Origin: Halomonas binhaiensis
GTDB taxonomy: Bacteria; Pseudomonadota; Gammaproteobacteria; Pseudomonadales; Halomonadaceae
Length of the DNA stretch: 64,000 nt
Assembly: GCF_008329985.2 (NCBI RefSeq)
Contig: NZ_CP038437.2
Location: 2,790,001-2,854,000 of the forward strand
Direction: 5' to 3'
Shown here: positions 25,730 through 36,638 of the stretch, piece after piece
How positions within the stretch are numbered: position 1 is the stretch's first letter
How the letters are laid out: each line of letters begins with the position of its first letter
Translations under genes and position numbers: made by a program
Notes under the pieces: model-generated
The model's database searches: none
Told to the model about the DNA's origin: nothing
What the model saw: the letters and a program-made list of their open reading frames with translations, nothing else

Positions 25730-28700
25730 ATGGCCTCCCTCTTTCATACTGCATGCCGGCATTTCACCTCACCACCGCCCTGGAGTAACACGGCCCCGGT
25801 ACGGGAGGAGCTATTCAGTGTCGAACGGCTTGAACAGCACGCCAGCAGTCTTGCGCTGGCTCAGCGTGTCACTGACAAACCGCCCAAGGTCCTGCCGTTG
25901 GCAAGGCGGCTCAAAGACAATGCCAAGGTCCTGCTGAACGCCTATCGCGCGAGTGCCGCAGAAGTGGCCAAGGGCCGCGATGTTGTTCCTGCCGCAGCCT
26001 GGCTACTCGACAACTATCATCTCATCGAGGCCCAGATTCGAGAGATACGTGGTGATCTGCCGCCCGGTTATTATCGACAGCTACCGAAACTGGCCGATGG
26101 CCCTTTTGCTGGCTATCCCCGTGTCTTTGGCCTGGCCTGGGCCTTTGTCGCCCATACGGACAGTCACCTCGATCTCGATGCCTTGCGAGGCTTCGTTGAC
26201 GCCTATCAACGTGTGCAGTCATTAACTATCGGCGAGTTATGGGCAATCGCGATTACCCTACGAATCGTACTCGTCGAGAACCTGCGACGGCTCGCCGTGC
26301 AGATCATCAGTGAACAGGACGCGCGCAATGAGGCTGATGTCCTGGCAGCTCAATGGCTGGCTCCTGAGGGTGGCCTCTCGGCACCAGATGCCTATGCGCC
26401 ACTGTGCAACACGACACCATTGGAAGAAGCCTTCATTGCCCAGTTGGCCAAACGCTTGCGAGATTTGGATTCGCGAACCACCCCGATGGTGGACTGGCTG
26501 GAAGAGCAAGTCAGTACACAAGGCAACTCCATTGATGACGTAGTTCAGCAAGCCCAGCAGCGTCAAGGCGCCGCCAACGTCACTGTGCGCAACATTATTA
26601 CCAGCATGCGTCTTATATCGAGTATCGACTGGGCAGAGCTTGTCGAAAGCGTCAGCCTGATCGATGCACGGCTAGATCAGGGCGGCCTCTTTACTGCGAT
26701 GGATTTCCCGACCCGCAACAGCTATCGCAGTGCCGTGGAACAGCTGGCTCGGGGGGCTTCCATGGAGGAACTGGAGGTAGTGAACTATGCCTTGGCCGCA
26801 TCACACGAGGCAATGGCGAACGCTGACGATGCTATCGAGGCCGCACGCGTGGGTGACCCTGGCTATTTTCTGATCGCAGCCGGGAGACCTTCGCTTGAGG
26901 AAGCCATCGGCTTTCGACCTTCGCCTCGCCAGCGCTTGCGGCAAGCCTTCCTGACAGGTGGCATGAGCGGTTACGTCGGCCTGATTGCCATACTCACCGC
27001 CGGATTGCTGTCACTGGCATTGACGTCGCTGGCCGCGGGCGGCGCCCCCCTTGGATGGCTGTGGTTACTGGGAATCCTGGGACTACTGCCTGCCACCGAA
27101 GTGGCTACGTTACTGGTCAACCGCTTCATCATTTTCAGCGTCAGTGCGCAGCCTCTGCCGAGTATGGATCTTTCCGAGGGAGTTCCAGGCACTCTTCGCA
27201 CGCTGGTCGCCATACCATCATTGCTGACTAACGAGGCCGATCTGCAAGAGCAAATCGAGCGTTTGGAGGTCCATCATTTGGCCAGCGGCGACGGTGCTAT
27301 CCTGTATGCCCTGCTCACCGACGGGGTCGATGCCCAACATGAGGATATGGCCGAGGACATCCCCCTGCTGGCGGCAGCCAACGCAGCAATCGCCCAACTG
27401 AATCACCGTTATGGCGACAGCAGTGGTCGCGAGCGTTTTTTCCTGCTGCATCGCCGCCGGGTGTTCAATCGCAGTGAAAATTGCTGGATGGGGTGGGAAC
27501 GCAAACGTGGCAAGCTGCATGAACTCAACCGCTTGCTCCGCGGCGCTCAAGACACCACGTTCCTGAATCCAGCCACCATGCCGAGCGATGTGCGCTATGT
27601 CATCACACTGGATGCGGATACCCGTCTACCCCGTGGCGCAGCCGCCAGGTTGATCGGCAAGATGGCGCATCCGCTGAATCAACCCAGGTTCGATGAAAGC
27701 CGTCAGCGCGTCATGGAAGGCTACGCCATTCTCCAGCCGCGAGTAACGCCCTCTTTACCGCTGGGACAACAGGGCTCGATTCACCAACGCCTTTTCTCCG
27801 CACCAGGGGGAATCGACCCATATGCCGCAGCCATATCGGACCTTTATCAGGACCTCCTCGGAGAGGGCTCCTTCGTCGGCAAGGGCATCTATCATGTCGA
27901 TATGTTCGAAGCTTCGCTCAGCGGTCGCATACCGGAAAACAGTGTACTCAGTCACGACTTGTTCGAAGGTATCTTCGCCCGCGCGGGTCTGGCCTCGGAT
28001 GTCGAAGTGATCGAGGAGTATCCGTCTCGCTATGATGTTGCCGTCAAACGCCAACATCGCTGGACACGTGGCGACTGGCAATTATTGCCATGGATCTTCG
28101 CGCGCTCGATGCCCTGGAGTGGACGCCTGAAACTGACGGACAACTTGCGCCGGTCGCTACTCGCCCCTTTATTGCTGGCATGTCTCGCCATCAACGGGTT
28201 GTTGCCACTGCCGGCGGCTCTGTCAGGCACGCTGTTTGTCTTGACCGTCATTGCCACACCCTCGCTTTTGTGGCTGCTCATGTCGCTGGCTCCGGCTCGA
28301 GCGGACATCAACCTGCGCCATCATTTTCACGAATGGTTTTCCGAGCTGAAAATCGCCTCGGCCCAGATCCTGTTGTGGCTTGCCTTCCTGCCCGACCAAG
28401 CTTGGCGGATGCTGGATGCCATCATCAGGACCCTGATACGCATATTGATCACCCGCCAGCACCTACTCGAGTGGACTACGGCCGCGCATTCAGCAAGGCG
28501 CCCAAGGCTTGAGTGGACGGGCTTTTATCGGAACATGGCACCGGGGACCACATTAGCATTGGTGGTGTCATTGGGTGTCGTGAGTTATGCGCCTCAAGCT
28601 TGGTCACTGATACTGCTGCTGGCGTCACTCTGGTTAGCGGCACCCGCTATTGCCACATGGATCAGCCGCCCCGGGAGTCTCACACCACGCCCCTCTCTAT

Positions 28701-31700
28701 CAGCAGCCGAATCACACGCGCTGCGTTTGATCGCACGGCGTACCTGGCGCTTCTTCGAAACCTTTGTTACCCCTCGAAGTAACTGGCTGCCGCCGGATAA
28801 CTTTCAGGAAACGCCTCACCCTGTCATCGCACAGCGCACCTCGCCTACCAACATAGGGCTTTATCTCCTGTCGGTACTGACCGCTCGCGACTTTGGTTGG
28901 CTAGGGGCCCTGAATAGCGTCGAACGCCTTGAGACTACGTTGAAGGTCATGCAGACCCTCCCACGCCATCGTGGTCATTTTTTCAATTGGTATGGTACCC
29001 AGCACCTTCACCCACTTGATCCAAGATATATATCTTCGGTCGATAGCGGCAACCTGGCTGGCCATCTATTGGTTATCGCCAATGCATGTGAAACCTGGTC
29101 AGCAAGCGAACTGTTGTCCGATCCTCATTCGGGTATCACGGATCATCTGGATCTAGTGCGCGAGGCTCTCCAGGCGACACCTGCCGCTCATCGTGAAAAT
29201 GCCGCACTGCTCGAGGCCAGTCTAGACAAGATCGAAGCGCAATTGCTGGGAGATCCCTTGCTCACGCCGGCGCTGAAACGACTCTGTGATCGAACCACCA
29301 GCATGGCCCATGACACCCTGCGAGACCTTGAAAGCCCCTGGGCCGATGAGGTGCTGTTCTGGATAGGAGCCTTGCGCCAATCGGTTGCCGAGCATTACCG
29401 CGACCGGAAACAAATGGCCAGGGCTGGACCTCGATGCCGTTTCCAGGACCGGCTCAGGCAGCTCGCCGATACGGCGCGGGGTATGGCACTGGAGATGGAC
29501 TTCGCTTTCTTGCTCTCCCCAGAACGCCAGTTACTGTCAATTGGTTATTCCGTGAATGACAACACACTCGACAGCAGCTGCTACGACCTTCTTGCCTCAG
29601 AAGCGCGACTGGCCAGCCTGTTGGCGATTGCCAAAGGCGATGTCCCGACACGCCACTGGTTCCGGCTCGGGCGGACAGCCACGCTGCTGGGGCACGGTTC
29701 GGCACTGATTTCCTGGTCGGGCTCGATGTTCGAATATCTGATGCCGTCGCTGATAATGCGCGCGCCTTCGGGCAGTCTTCTCGAGCAAAGCAACCGCCTA
29801 GTGGTCAAGCGCCAAGTGGCCTATGCCACTTCTCTGGGAGTTCCTTGGGGCCTCTCCGAATCCGCCTACAACGCCCGCGACAGGGAATTCACCTACCAAT
29901 ATTCCAACTTCGGTGTACCCGGTCTAGGGTTGAAGCGCGGCCTCTCTTCCGACCTGGTTGTAGCCCCTTATGCAACCGGACTGGCGACGATGGTTGACCC
30001 TCTCGCTGCATACCGCAACTTCATTCGTCTCACCGACTTGGGGGCATTGGGACGCTATGGATTCTACGAGGCACTTGACTTCACCCGCTCTCGAGTGCCT
30101 GAAGGTGAGGAGGTCGCCATTGTACGTAGCTTCATGGCCCACCATCAGGGTATGAGCATCGTGGCTATCGCCAATACCTTGCATGACGGTCAGATGCGTG
30201 AACGCTTCCATCGTGAACCGATCATACAGGCCAGCGAGCTGCTGCTGCAGGAACGCATTCCACGTGATGTGGCAATAGTCCATCCCCGCGCCGAAGAAGT
30301 GCAATCACCACCAAACGAGACATTCGGCGATAGCCAGGCAGTTCGTCGTATCCAGGCAACAGCTGCAGGAGTGCCAGTGACACACCTGCTGTCGAACGGA
30401 CGCTACTCGGTCATGTTGACGATGACGGGGGCGGGATACAGTCACTGGCAGCATATCGCCATCAACCGCTGGCAGGAAGACACGACCCGCGATCACTGGG
30501 GCAGCTTCATTTTCCTGGGTGATAGCGACATTTCCGACGTTTGGTCGGCCAGCGGCCCTATGCCCGGGAGCGGGATAGTCGACAAGCGCGGCAGCCACGA
30601 TGTGCTCTTTGCCGAAGACTATGCTCGCTTCACGCATACCCATAACGGGCTGACGTCCCACCTCGATGTGCTTGTCTCAGGCGAGGATGACAGCGAGGTA
30701 CGGCGCGTATCGCTTACCAACAGCGGGCCGAACACGCGAAATATCGACGTGACCTCCTATTCGGAATTGGTATTGACCACACCGGCCACGGACAATGCCC
30801 ACCCCGCCTTCGCGAAGATGTTCGTGGTGACCGAATATCTTGAAGAATTCAATGCGCTGATTGCCACCCGTCGCTGTCGCCGGCCCGACGAAGCACAGAC
30901 TTGGGCAGCCCACTTCGCCGTTGTGGAAGGTGACATCCTGGATGAAGTGCAATACGAGACTGATCGCGCCCAGTTTATCGGCCGGGGCCGTACGGTGGCG
31001 ACAGCGGAAGCCCTAAGCGGAGAACAGCGACTGACAAACACCACCGGCACAGTGCTCGATCCAATATTCTCGCTGCGCTATTGTCTCAAGATCGCTCCCG
31101 GAAACGTCGCTCATATCGCTTTCTGGACCGTCGTGGCAGCATCGCGTGAGGCGTTGCTGGACCTGATCGACAAGCATCACGACAGCAGCGCCTATGATCG
31201 GGCCAAGACACTGGCCTGGACCCAAGCGCAGGTTCAACTTCGCTACTTGAGCGTAACACCCGAGGAAGCAGCAGACTTCCAGCGCCTAGCCGCCCCCATT
31301 CTGTATGCCGATCCCCGCTTCAGAGCCTCGCGGGATACCATCGCGCGCGGCGCGGGCCCTCAGTCGGCACTATGGCCACACACCCTCTCCGGCGACCTTC
31401 CGATCGTTTTGCTGCGTATCGGCTCGACCGAGGACATGGCTCAAGTGCGCCAGTTGCTACGCGCCCATGAATACTGGCATATGAAGCGTCTCGGCGTCGA
31501 TCTGGTGATTCTCAACGAACATGCCTCTTCCTATATACAGGATCTCCAGCAGGCGATTGATACCGCGGTGCACAGCAGTCAGTCCCGGCCACGCATTCAC
31601 GAAGGACTTACCCAGGGCTCGGTCATTACCCTGCGGGCAGATCTATTGAGCCTTGAGGTTCGTCTCTTATTGCAGTCCGTGGCCCGAGTGGTATTGATGG

Positions 31701-34285
31701 CTCAGCGCGGGTCAATTGCCGAGCAACTCGCGCTGATACCGCCCTCGGTTCATTACCCGCCACCAGCACCACTTCCAGAACAGGTGGCACAACACGATTC
31801 GGTAACAGAGGCACGAGGCGATGAGGTTCCGCCGACTCTCGAATTCTTCAATGGGCTGGGAGGCTTCGACAAGCAGGGGAAGGAATACGTAACCATACTC
31901 AAGGCCGGGCGCTCTACACCGGCCCCATGGATCAACGTGATTGCCAACGCAGGGTTCGGTTTTCAAGTGTCAGCAGAGGGCTCCGGTTATCTATGGGCCG
32001 ATAACAGCCGTGAAAACCCACTCACTCCTTGGTCTAACGACCCCGTCATGGACCCCAGCAGCGACGCAATCTACGTGCGCGACGAAGAAACCTTGGCAGT
32101 CTGGACGGCGACCGCACTGCCAATCCGTGACAAGGGACGCTATGTGGCGCGGCACGGCTTCGGTTATAGCCGCTTCGAGCACGAGGCTCACGGCATCGCA
32201 CTTGACTTGCTGCACTTCGTGCCGCTCGACGCCCCTATCCGTATCTCGCGCCTGACCCTCAGAAATCGTTCAGGTCGCCCTCGCCGTCTATCCATCACCG
32301 CCTATGTGGAGTGGTCGCTAGGCCTGTCACGAAGCGCATCTGGCCCATTCATTATCTCGCACAAGGATGAAACCTGTGGGGCTATTCTGGTAAGCAACCC
32401 TTGGAACATTGATTTCCCCGGGCGCGTTGCCTTCGCCGACCTAGGCGGCCTGCAGACAGCTTGGACAGCGAATCGAAGTGAATTCCTTGGTCACGGCGGC
32501 AACCATGTCACTCCTGCGAGCCTTGCTGGTCGCGCCCCCCTTTCCGGAGCCACCGGTGCCGGGTGGGACCCCTGTACGGCCCTGCAGTGCACTCTTGAGT
32601 TGGCAGTGGGTGAGACAGTCGAGATTGCTGCTTTCATTGGCCAGGGCCAATCCCCTGAGGACGCCAGAGAGCTTATCGCTCGCTATCGGCAGGCCGACCT
32701 CGACGCCGAGCTTACCGCGGTCACTGCCTACTGGCAGCAACGACTTGGTGCAGTGCAGGTCTGCACGCCCGACCGCGCCATGGACATCATGCTCAATGGC
32801 TGGCTGCTCTACCAGACCTTAGCCTGCCGGATCACGGCCCGTTCCGCCTTCTATCAGGCCAGCGGTGCCTACGGTTTCCGCGACCAACTGCAGGATGGCA
32901 TGGCCCTGACCTTTGCCAGTCCCGAGACAACCCGACATCACCTTCTGCGTGCCGCGTCGCGTCAGTTCGTCGAAGGCGATGTGCAGCACTGGTGGCTGCC
33001 CCATTCCGGCCAAGGCGTGCGAACTCGCATTTCCGACGACCGAGTCTGGCTGGCCTATGCCAGCGCCCTGTATGTCCTCACCTCGGGAGACGCCAGCATT
33101 CTGGACGAGCCGGTGAAATTTCTGGAAGGCCCACTGCTAGGCGACGATGAACATGATGCCTTCTTCCAACCCGTGATTGCCGATGAAATCGCCTCACTGT
33201 ACGAACACTGTGCCCGCGGCCTCGACCAGTGCCTTGCGTTGACCGGCGAACATGGTCTTCCATTGATCGGCGGCGGTGATTGGAACGACGGCATGAACCG
33301 GGTCGGTGAATCCGGGAAAGGAGAAAGCGTGTGGCTGGGCTGGCTGCTGATACGCACCCTGAATCTGTTCATACCGTTCGCCGAACAGCGGAGCTCCGAA
33401 AGTGCCCGCGCAAGACACTGGAGCAGTCATGCAATCTCGCTACGCGAGTCACTTGAACAACACGCTTGGGATGGCCAGTGGTACCGGCGAGCGACCTTCG
33501 ATGATGGAAGCTGGCTCGGTACCCAGGTTAGCGAAGAGTGTCGTATCGACTCGATTGCTCAATCCTGGGCGGTATTATCCGGTGCAGCAAATCCACAGCG
33601 AGCCACCCTCGCCATGCGCTCGCTAGAGCGGGAATTGATCCGCAAGGATCCCGGTTTGGCCTTGCTGTTCTGGCCTCCCTTTGACAAGCCCACGCGCGAT
33701 GCTGGCTATATTGCCGGCTATCCCCCTGGGCTTCGAGAAAACGGTGGCCAGTATAGTCATGCGGCAATGTGGTGCATCCTCGCGTATACACAACTGGGCG
33801 AGGGGAAAAAAGCCACCGACCTGTTCTCGCTGCTCAATCCCATCAACCATGCCCGCACTCAGGAAGAGACATCGCGCTATAAAGTCGAGCCCTATGTCGT
33901 GGCTGCCGATGTGTACTCCGTCGCCCCACACGCCGGCCGAGGCGGCTGGACCTGGTATACGGGATCTTCTGGCTGGATGTATCGGGCAGGTCTCGAAGGT
34001 ATTCTTGGTATTCGCCGCGAGGGGGCTTTCCTCGTCATCGCCCCTTGCCTGCCCCCCGCCTGGGCAGGTTTCGAGGCGACAGTGGCGGTGGCCTCATCCC
34101 ATTACACCATTCAGGTGGACCACTCTCCCGCACCTCACCTGGTCACCTTGCAAGCCCACCTGGATGGAAAAGCCATCGCTTGCGACGCAGGAAATGTCCG
34201 TGTGCCGCTGGATGGCGCCAAGCACCGCCTGACACTTGCAATACCCACTCCTCATTCCTCGACGATAGAGCAGGCGTATCCGTAA
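25730..34285 (+). CDS. ndvB: Cyclic beta-1,2-glucan synthase
   Basis: This giant 2851-residue membrane enzyme is of the usual length for NdvB/Cgs. After a long helical N-terminal region come membrane helices (~410-470), then the family GT84 transferase domain with its DxD motif (D628-D630 in TLDADTRLPRG) and QHRW (775-778), and more membrane helices (~805-985). A glycoamylase-like region follows (about 1400-1540). Then comes the GH94-like phosphorylase half with NGRYSVMLTMTGAGYSHWQ and GGGDWNDGMNRVG (D2517, D2520), which controls ring size. It makes cyclic beta-1,2-glucans exported to the periplasm, known in Rhizobiales for osmotic adaptation and host interaction. It is a single-gene unit with a weak ribosome binding site. 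No dedicated exporter (NdvA) is adjacent. Confidence 0.93.
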   Translation: MASLFHTACRHFTSPPPWSNTAPVREELFSVERLEQHASSLALAQRVTDKPPKVLPLARRLKDNAKVLLNAYRASAAEVAKGRDVVPAAAWLLDNYHLIEAQIREIRGDLPPGYYRQLPKLADGPFAGYPRVFGLAWAFVAHTDSHLDLDALRGFVDAYQRVQSLTIGELWAIAITLRIVLVENLRRLAVQIISEQDARNEADVLAAQWLAPEGGLSAPDAYAPLCNTTPLEEAFIAQLAKRLRDLDSRTTPMVDWLEEQVSTQGNSIDDVVQQAQQRQGAANVTVRNIITSMRLISSIDWAELVESVSLIDARLDQGGLFTAMDFPTRNSYRSAVEQLARGASMEELEVVNYALAASHEAMANADDAIEAARVGDPGYFLIAAGRPSLEEAIGFRPSPRQRLRQAFLTGGMSGYVGLIAILTAGLLSLALTSLAAGGAPLGWLWLLGILGLLPATEVATLLVNRFIIFSVSAQPLPSMDLSEGVPGTLRTLVAIPSLLTNEADLQEQIERLEVHHLASGDGAILYALLTDGVDAQHEDMAEDIPLLAAANAAIAQLNHRYGDSSGRERFFLLHRRRVFNRSENCWMGWERKRGKLHELNRLLRGAQDTTFLNPATMPSDVRYVITLDADTRLPRGAAARLIGKMAHPLNQPRFDESRQRVMEGYAILQPRVTPSLPLGQQGSIHQRLFSAPGGIDPYAAAISDLYQDLLGEGSFVGKGIYHVDMFEASLSGRIPENSVLSHDLFEGIFARAGLASDVEVIEEYPSRYDVAVKRQHRWTRGDWQLLPWIFARSMPWSGRLKLTDNLRRSLLAPLLLACLAINGLLPLPAALSGTLFVLTVIATPSLLWLLMSLAPARADINLRHHFHEWFSELKIASAQILLWLAFLPDQAWRMLDAIIRTLIRILITRQHLLEWTTAAHSARRPRLEWTGFYRNMAPGTTLALVVSLGVVSYAPQAWSLILLLASLWLAAPAIATWISRPGSLTPRPSLSAAESHALRLIARRTWRFFETFVTPRSNWLPPDNFQETPHPVIAQRTSPTNIGLYLLSVLTARDFGWLGALNSVERLETTLKVMQTLPRHRGHFFNWYGTQHLHPLDPRYISSVDSGNLAGHLLVIANACETWSASELLSDPHSGITDHLDLVREALQATPAAHRENAALLEASLDKIEAQLLGDPLLTPALKRLCDRTTSMAHDTLRDLESPWADEVLFWIGALRQSVAEHYRDRKQMARAGPRCRFQDRLRQLADTARGMALEMDFAFLLSPERQLLSIGYSVNDNTLDSSCYDLLASEARLASLLAIAKGDVPTRHWFRLGRTATLLGHGSALISWSGSMFEYLMPSLIMRAPSGSLLEQSNRLVVKRQVAYATSLGVPWGLSESAYNARDREFTYQYSNFGVPGLGLKRGLSSDLVVAPYATGLATMVDPLAAYRNFIRLTDLGALGRYGFYEALDFTRSRVPEGEEVAIVRSFMAHHQGMSIVAIANTLHDGQMRERFHREPIIQASELLLQERIPRDVAIVHPRAEEVQSPPNETFGDSQAVRRIQATAAGVPVTHLLSNGRYSVMLTMTGAGYSHWQHIAINRWQEDTTRDHWGSFIFLGDSDISDVWSASGPMPGSGIVDKRGSHDVLFAEDYARFTHTHNGLTSHLDVLVSGEDDSEVRRVSLTNSGPNTRNIDVTSYSELVLTTPATDNAHPAFAKMFVVTEYLEEFNALIATRRCRRPDEAQTWAAHFAVVEGDILDEVQYETDRAQFIGRGRTVATAEALSGEQRLTNTTGTVLDPIFSLRYCLKIAPGNVAHIAFWTVVAASREALLDLIDKHHDSSAYDRAKTLAWTQAQVQLRYLSVTPEEAADFQRLAAPILYADPRFRASRDTIARGAGPQSALWPHTLSGDLPIVLLRIGSTEDMAQVRQLLRAHEYWHMKRLGVDLVILNEHASSYIQDLQQAIDTAVHSSQSRPRIHEGLTQGSVITLRADLLSLEVRLLLQSVARVVLMAQRGSIAEQLALIPPSVHYPPPAPLPEQVAQHDSVTEARGDEVPPTLEFFNGLGGFDKQGKEYVTILKAGRSTPAPWINVIANAGFGFQVSAEGSGYLWADNSRENPLTPWSNDPVMDPSSDAIYVRDEETLAVWTATALPIRDKGRYVARHGFGYSRFEHEAHGIALDLLHFVPLDAPIRISRLTLRNRSGRPRRLSITAYVEWSLGLSRSASGPFIISHKDETCGAILVSNPWNIDFPGRVAFADLGGLQTAWTANRSEFLGHGGNHVTPASLAGRAPLSGATGAGWDPCTALQCTLELAVGETVEIAAFIGQGQSPEDARELIARYRQADLDAELTAVTAYWQQRLGAVQVCTPDRAMDIMLNGWLLYQTLACRITARSAFYQASGAYGFRDQLQDGMALTFASPETTRHHLLRAASRQFVEGDVQHWWLPHSGQGVRTRISDDRVWLAYASALYVLTSGDASILDEPVKFLEGPLLGDDEHDAFFQPVIADEIASLYEHCARGLDQCLALTGEHGLPLIGGGDWNDGMNRVGESGKGESVWLGWLLIRTLNLFIPFAEQRSSESARARHWSSHAISLRESLEQHAWDGQWYRRATFDDGSWLGTQVSEECRIDSIAQSWAVLSGAANPQRATLAMRSLERELIRKDPGLALLFWPPFDKPTRDAGYIAGYPPGLRENGGQYSHAAMWCILAYTQLGEGKKATDLFSLLNPINHARTQEETSRYKVEPYVVAADVYSVAPHAGRGGWTWYTGSSGWMYRAGLEGILGIRREGAFLVIAPCLPPAWAGFEATVAVASSHYTIQVDHSPAPHLVTLQAHLDGKAIACDAGNVRVPLDGAKHRLTLAIPTPHSSTIEQAYP

Positions 34286-34537
34286 GTACTGGGTTGCGAA
34301 TGACGGAACTGCTGCACTCAGCATATGCACTCTTGGATGGCGGCGGCGAAGACATCGCTCGCCAGGCAGAACCCCCAGAATGGCTCATGCCAGTTCAAGC
34401 CAGGGCAATCGATTGCAACACCGATGACATGGCCGGTAACAGCGCTCTGGTGATCCACAGAGCGCTACCTCATCAACGCCCGGCGTAGCCAACGCCTCAG
34501 GGTACGATACCTGCCATGTCTTTATGCGTTATCTGAT

Positions 34538-35005
34538 TCAAAACATGGTGTTGTCATTGGCGGCATTTTCGGGCACTGACTGGATAACGTCCCAGTGCTC
34601 GACGATCTTTCCCTGTTTGACACGAAAGATATCCACCACTGCCTCGCCCCGATCGTCATCACCGTTGGTGGAGTGGACATGCAGCCAGACCAGGTCACCA
34701 TCGGCAGCGCTACGCACTATCTCGCTTTTGTAGTTCGGGTTTTCCTTGAAGTAGCCTTCAAAGTAATCCACGAAGGGAGCCTTGCCGTCAGGCACTTCGG
34801 GGTTATGCTGAATATAATCCTGTGCCAACACGCGCGAGCTTTGTTCGGTCTCATGCTCGTTGAAGAACTGATCATAGAACTCGGTGACCAGTGCCCGATT
34901 GGCTTCTTCGGTCTCGACATCGCGCTCAGGCTGAGCCAAGGATACGACAGGCACAGCCAGCAGCAATGCCACCGAGGCACCACCCAGGGATTTTAGAATC
35001 GACAT
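34538..35005 (-). CDS. Secreted SnoaL/NTF2-like protein
   Basis: The 155-residue protein has a signal peptide (VALLLAVPVVSLA, cleavage about residue 25) and an NTF2-like fold typical of SnoaL-type proteins: FYDQFFNEHE, YIQHNPEVPDGKAPFVDYF, and the C-terminal DIFRVKQGKIVEHWDVIQ. Such periplasmic members have no settled function. GGAG precedes the start. It is divergent from an HxlR-type regulator gene 142 bp away. That regulator is frameshifted, so its control may be lost. Confidence 0.8.
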   Translation of the reverse strand: MSILKSLGGASVALLLAVPVVSLAQPERDVETEEANRALVTEFYDQFFNEHETEQSSRVLAQDYIQHNPEVPDGKAPFVDYFEGYFKENPNYKSEIVRSAADGDLVWLHVHSTNGDDDRGEAVVDIFRVKQGKIVEHWDVIQSVPENAANDNTMF

Positions 35006-35147
35006 GCAGGAACTCCGGTAACAAGTTGATTGGTCAATAGCCCACAGTAGATAAACTTATGGAAGTTCTCGTGACGGCACAAGAAGTCACCTTCACCTGA
35101 CATGGTCACGGCAGTGTGACCACTGAACAACTATTCATGGAGAGATA

Positions 35148-35530
35148 ATGGCTACGCCTCCTGGCAGTGAAGAAGTGGTTTTCGAACAACCCTGCCCCAT
35201 TCGCGACGTGCTCAACCGCATTGGTGATCAGTGGAGCCTGCTGATTCTGGAAGCTCTTGCCCCAGGCACCTTGCGCTTCAATGCCCTGATGCGCGAGATC
35301 GGTGATATCTCGAAGCAAATGCTCTCACGCACTCTCAAGCAGCTGGAGCAGGATGGTTTCATCACGCGAACGCTGTACCCAGAGATCCCCCGCGAGTGGA
35401 ATATTCCCTGACGCCGTTGGGTCAGTCCTTTCTAGAGCCGATGCAGCAGCTTGTGGCCTGGGCAGATGCGCATCACCATACTATTGTGGCTGCTCGCAAC
35501 CGATATCAGGCCATGCAGGAGCAGCCTTGA
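35148..35530 (+). pseudogene. HxlR-family regulator, frameshifted
   Basis: The first 80 residues are a good HxlR winged helix (CPIRDVLNRIGDQWSLLILEAL, then QMLSRTLKQLEQDGFITRT). The frame then ends early at 35411. Adding one base in the C5 run at 35387-35391 restores the family's C-terminus (PRVEYSLTPLGQSFLEPM and so on) to a stop at 35528-35530. So a single C has been lost, by mutation or by sequencing error in a homopolymer. The N-terminal CP-x-R motif with the redox Cys is intact. It is divergent from the SnoaL-like gene. Confidence 0.85.
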
Positions 35531-35621
35531 TACCAGGAGCAGCTGCCTAAGCAAAGACACTGGACGTATAGCCTCTGAGCGTTAACCCAGCGGCTTAATG
35601 TCTACCAAGTCAGACGGTAAA

Positions 35622-36557
35622 TCAGGAAGGCTCGCTGGTTCCAGGCGCTGCCAAATCGTTACTGCCCTCCTCCCAGTTCCACTCACTGCGAGCGACCGCA
35701 TCATGGGCATGCAGACTTTCGGCGTGCACCACACGCAGTTGGAAGCCGCGTACCTCCGCCTGCTCACGCAGGGAATGGTGCAAGCGCCGCGCCGCATCCT
35801 CACAAAACATCAGATTCTGCCCATTGGCCAAGGCAAAGGCCTGCTCGTCGACCCGCTTGACTGCCGTTTGCAAGGCAGTACCCAAGGCTCGCTCAAGACG
35901 ATCTATCAACGCGACCAGTGGCAATTCATCAAGATCTTCCGACAAGCGCACCGATATATGGGCCTGGCTACGCTGGCTGTGGGGCGTGGCCAGGATACTC
36001 TGCTCGCTTCCCAGCCATGCCTTGACGCCTTCACGCGTCACGGGCATATCAATGAAATCCTCGTCGAACGCCTGCTGGATCAGTTGACGAGCCAAGGCAG
36101 CTGAACAGGGACATGTCGAGGAGTAGCCGACCGTCAGGTCGAGAACCACCTGCAGACCTCGGTCATCCTGACGACAGCGCAGCGCAAAAGGATACGCCTT
36201 CCATCCTGCATGGGGGCTGATCAGTGCTGGGCGCTTGAGCAGGGCTTCGCCGCTCAGGTCCAGGAAGGCGGTATCGGATAGCCCTTCATGGCTATCCAGG
36301 AATGATCTCAGCACTGACGCGGCACGCGATAACGATAGCTCCTGACCTTCCAGTTCAGCCAACGCCAGGTAGAGTCGTGACATATGGATCCCGCGTGCGG
36401 ACGGGTCCTGCAGGTTCACCCCTGCCGACACCTTCCCGGCAACACTTTCCCCTGCCACACGAAACGGCAATGCAATCTGCTCCATCCCAACCCATTGCAA
36501 GGCACCGCGGCGGGAAGCCGAGTCAGTTGTGACATCGACAAGTACTTGTTGATTCAT
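35622..36557 (-). CDS. folE2: GTP cyclohydrolase FolE2 (type IB)
   Basis: The 311-residue enzyme makes dihydroneopterin triphosphate from GTP, the first step to folate. The family signature STCPCSAALARQ, GHMSRLYLAL-like N-terminal region (IHMSRLYLAL) and HSQRSQAHISV are all present. FolE2 can use metals other than zinc and replaces zinc-dependent FolE when zinc is scarce. It is the last gene of the leftward zinc-starvation block, 81 bp after the dihydroorotase paralogue. I see no Zur box of its own, so it probably relies on upstream promoters. Confidence 0.93.
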   Translation of the reverse strand: MNQQVLVDVTTDSASRRGALQWVGMEQIALPFRVAGESVAGKVSAGVNLQDPSARGIHMSRLYLALAELEGQELSLSRAASVLRSFLDSHEGLSDTAFLDLSGEALLKRPALISPHAGWKAYPFALRCRQDDRGLQVVLDLTVGYSSTCPCSAALARQLIQQAFDEDFIDMPVTREGVKAWLGSEQSILATPHSQRSQAHISVRLSEDLDELPLVALIDRLERALGTALQTAVKRVDEQAFALANGQNLMFCEDAARRLHHSLREQAEVRGFQLRVVHAESLHAHDAVARSEWNWEEGSNDLAAPGTSEPS

Positions 36558-36638
36558 GATAAATCACTCTCAGAAAATGGCTGTAGTCACGTGGCACCGT
36601 CCGATACCATCGAGTGGGTCCGACACCTATGAGGGTCC

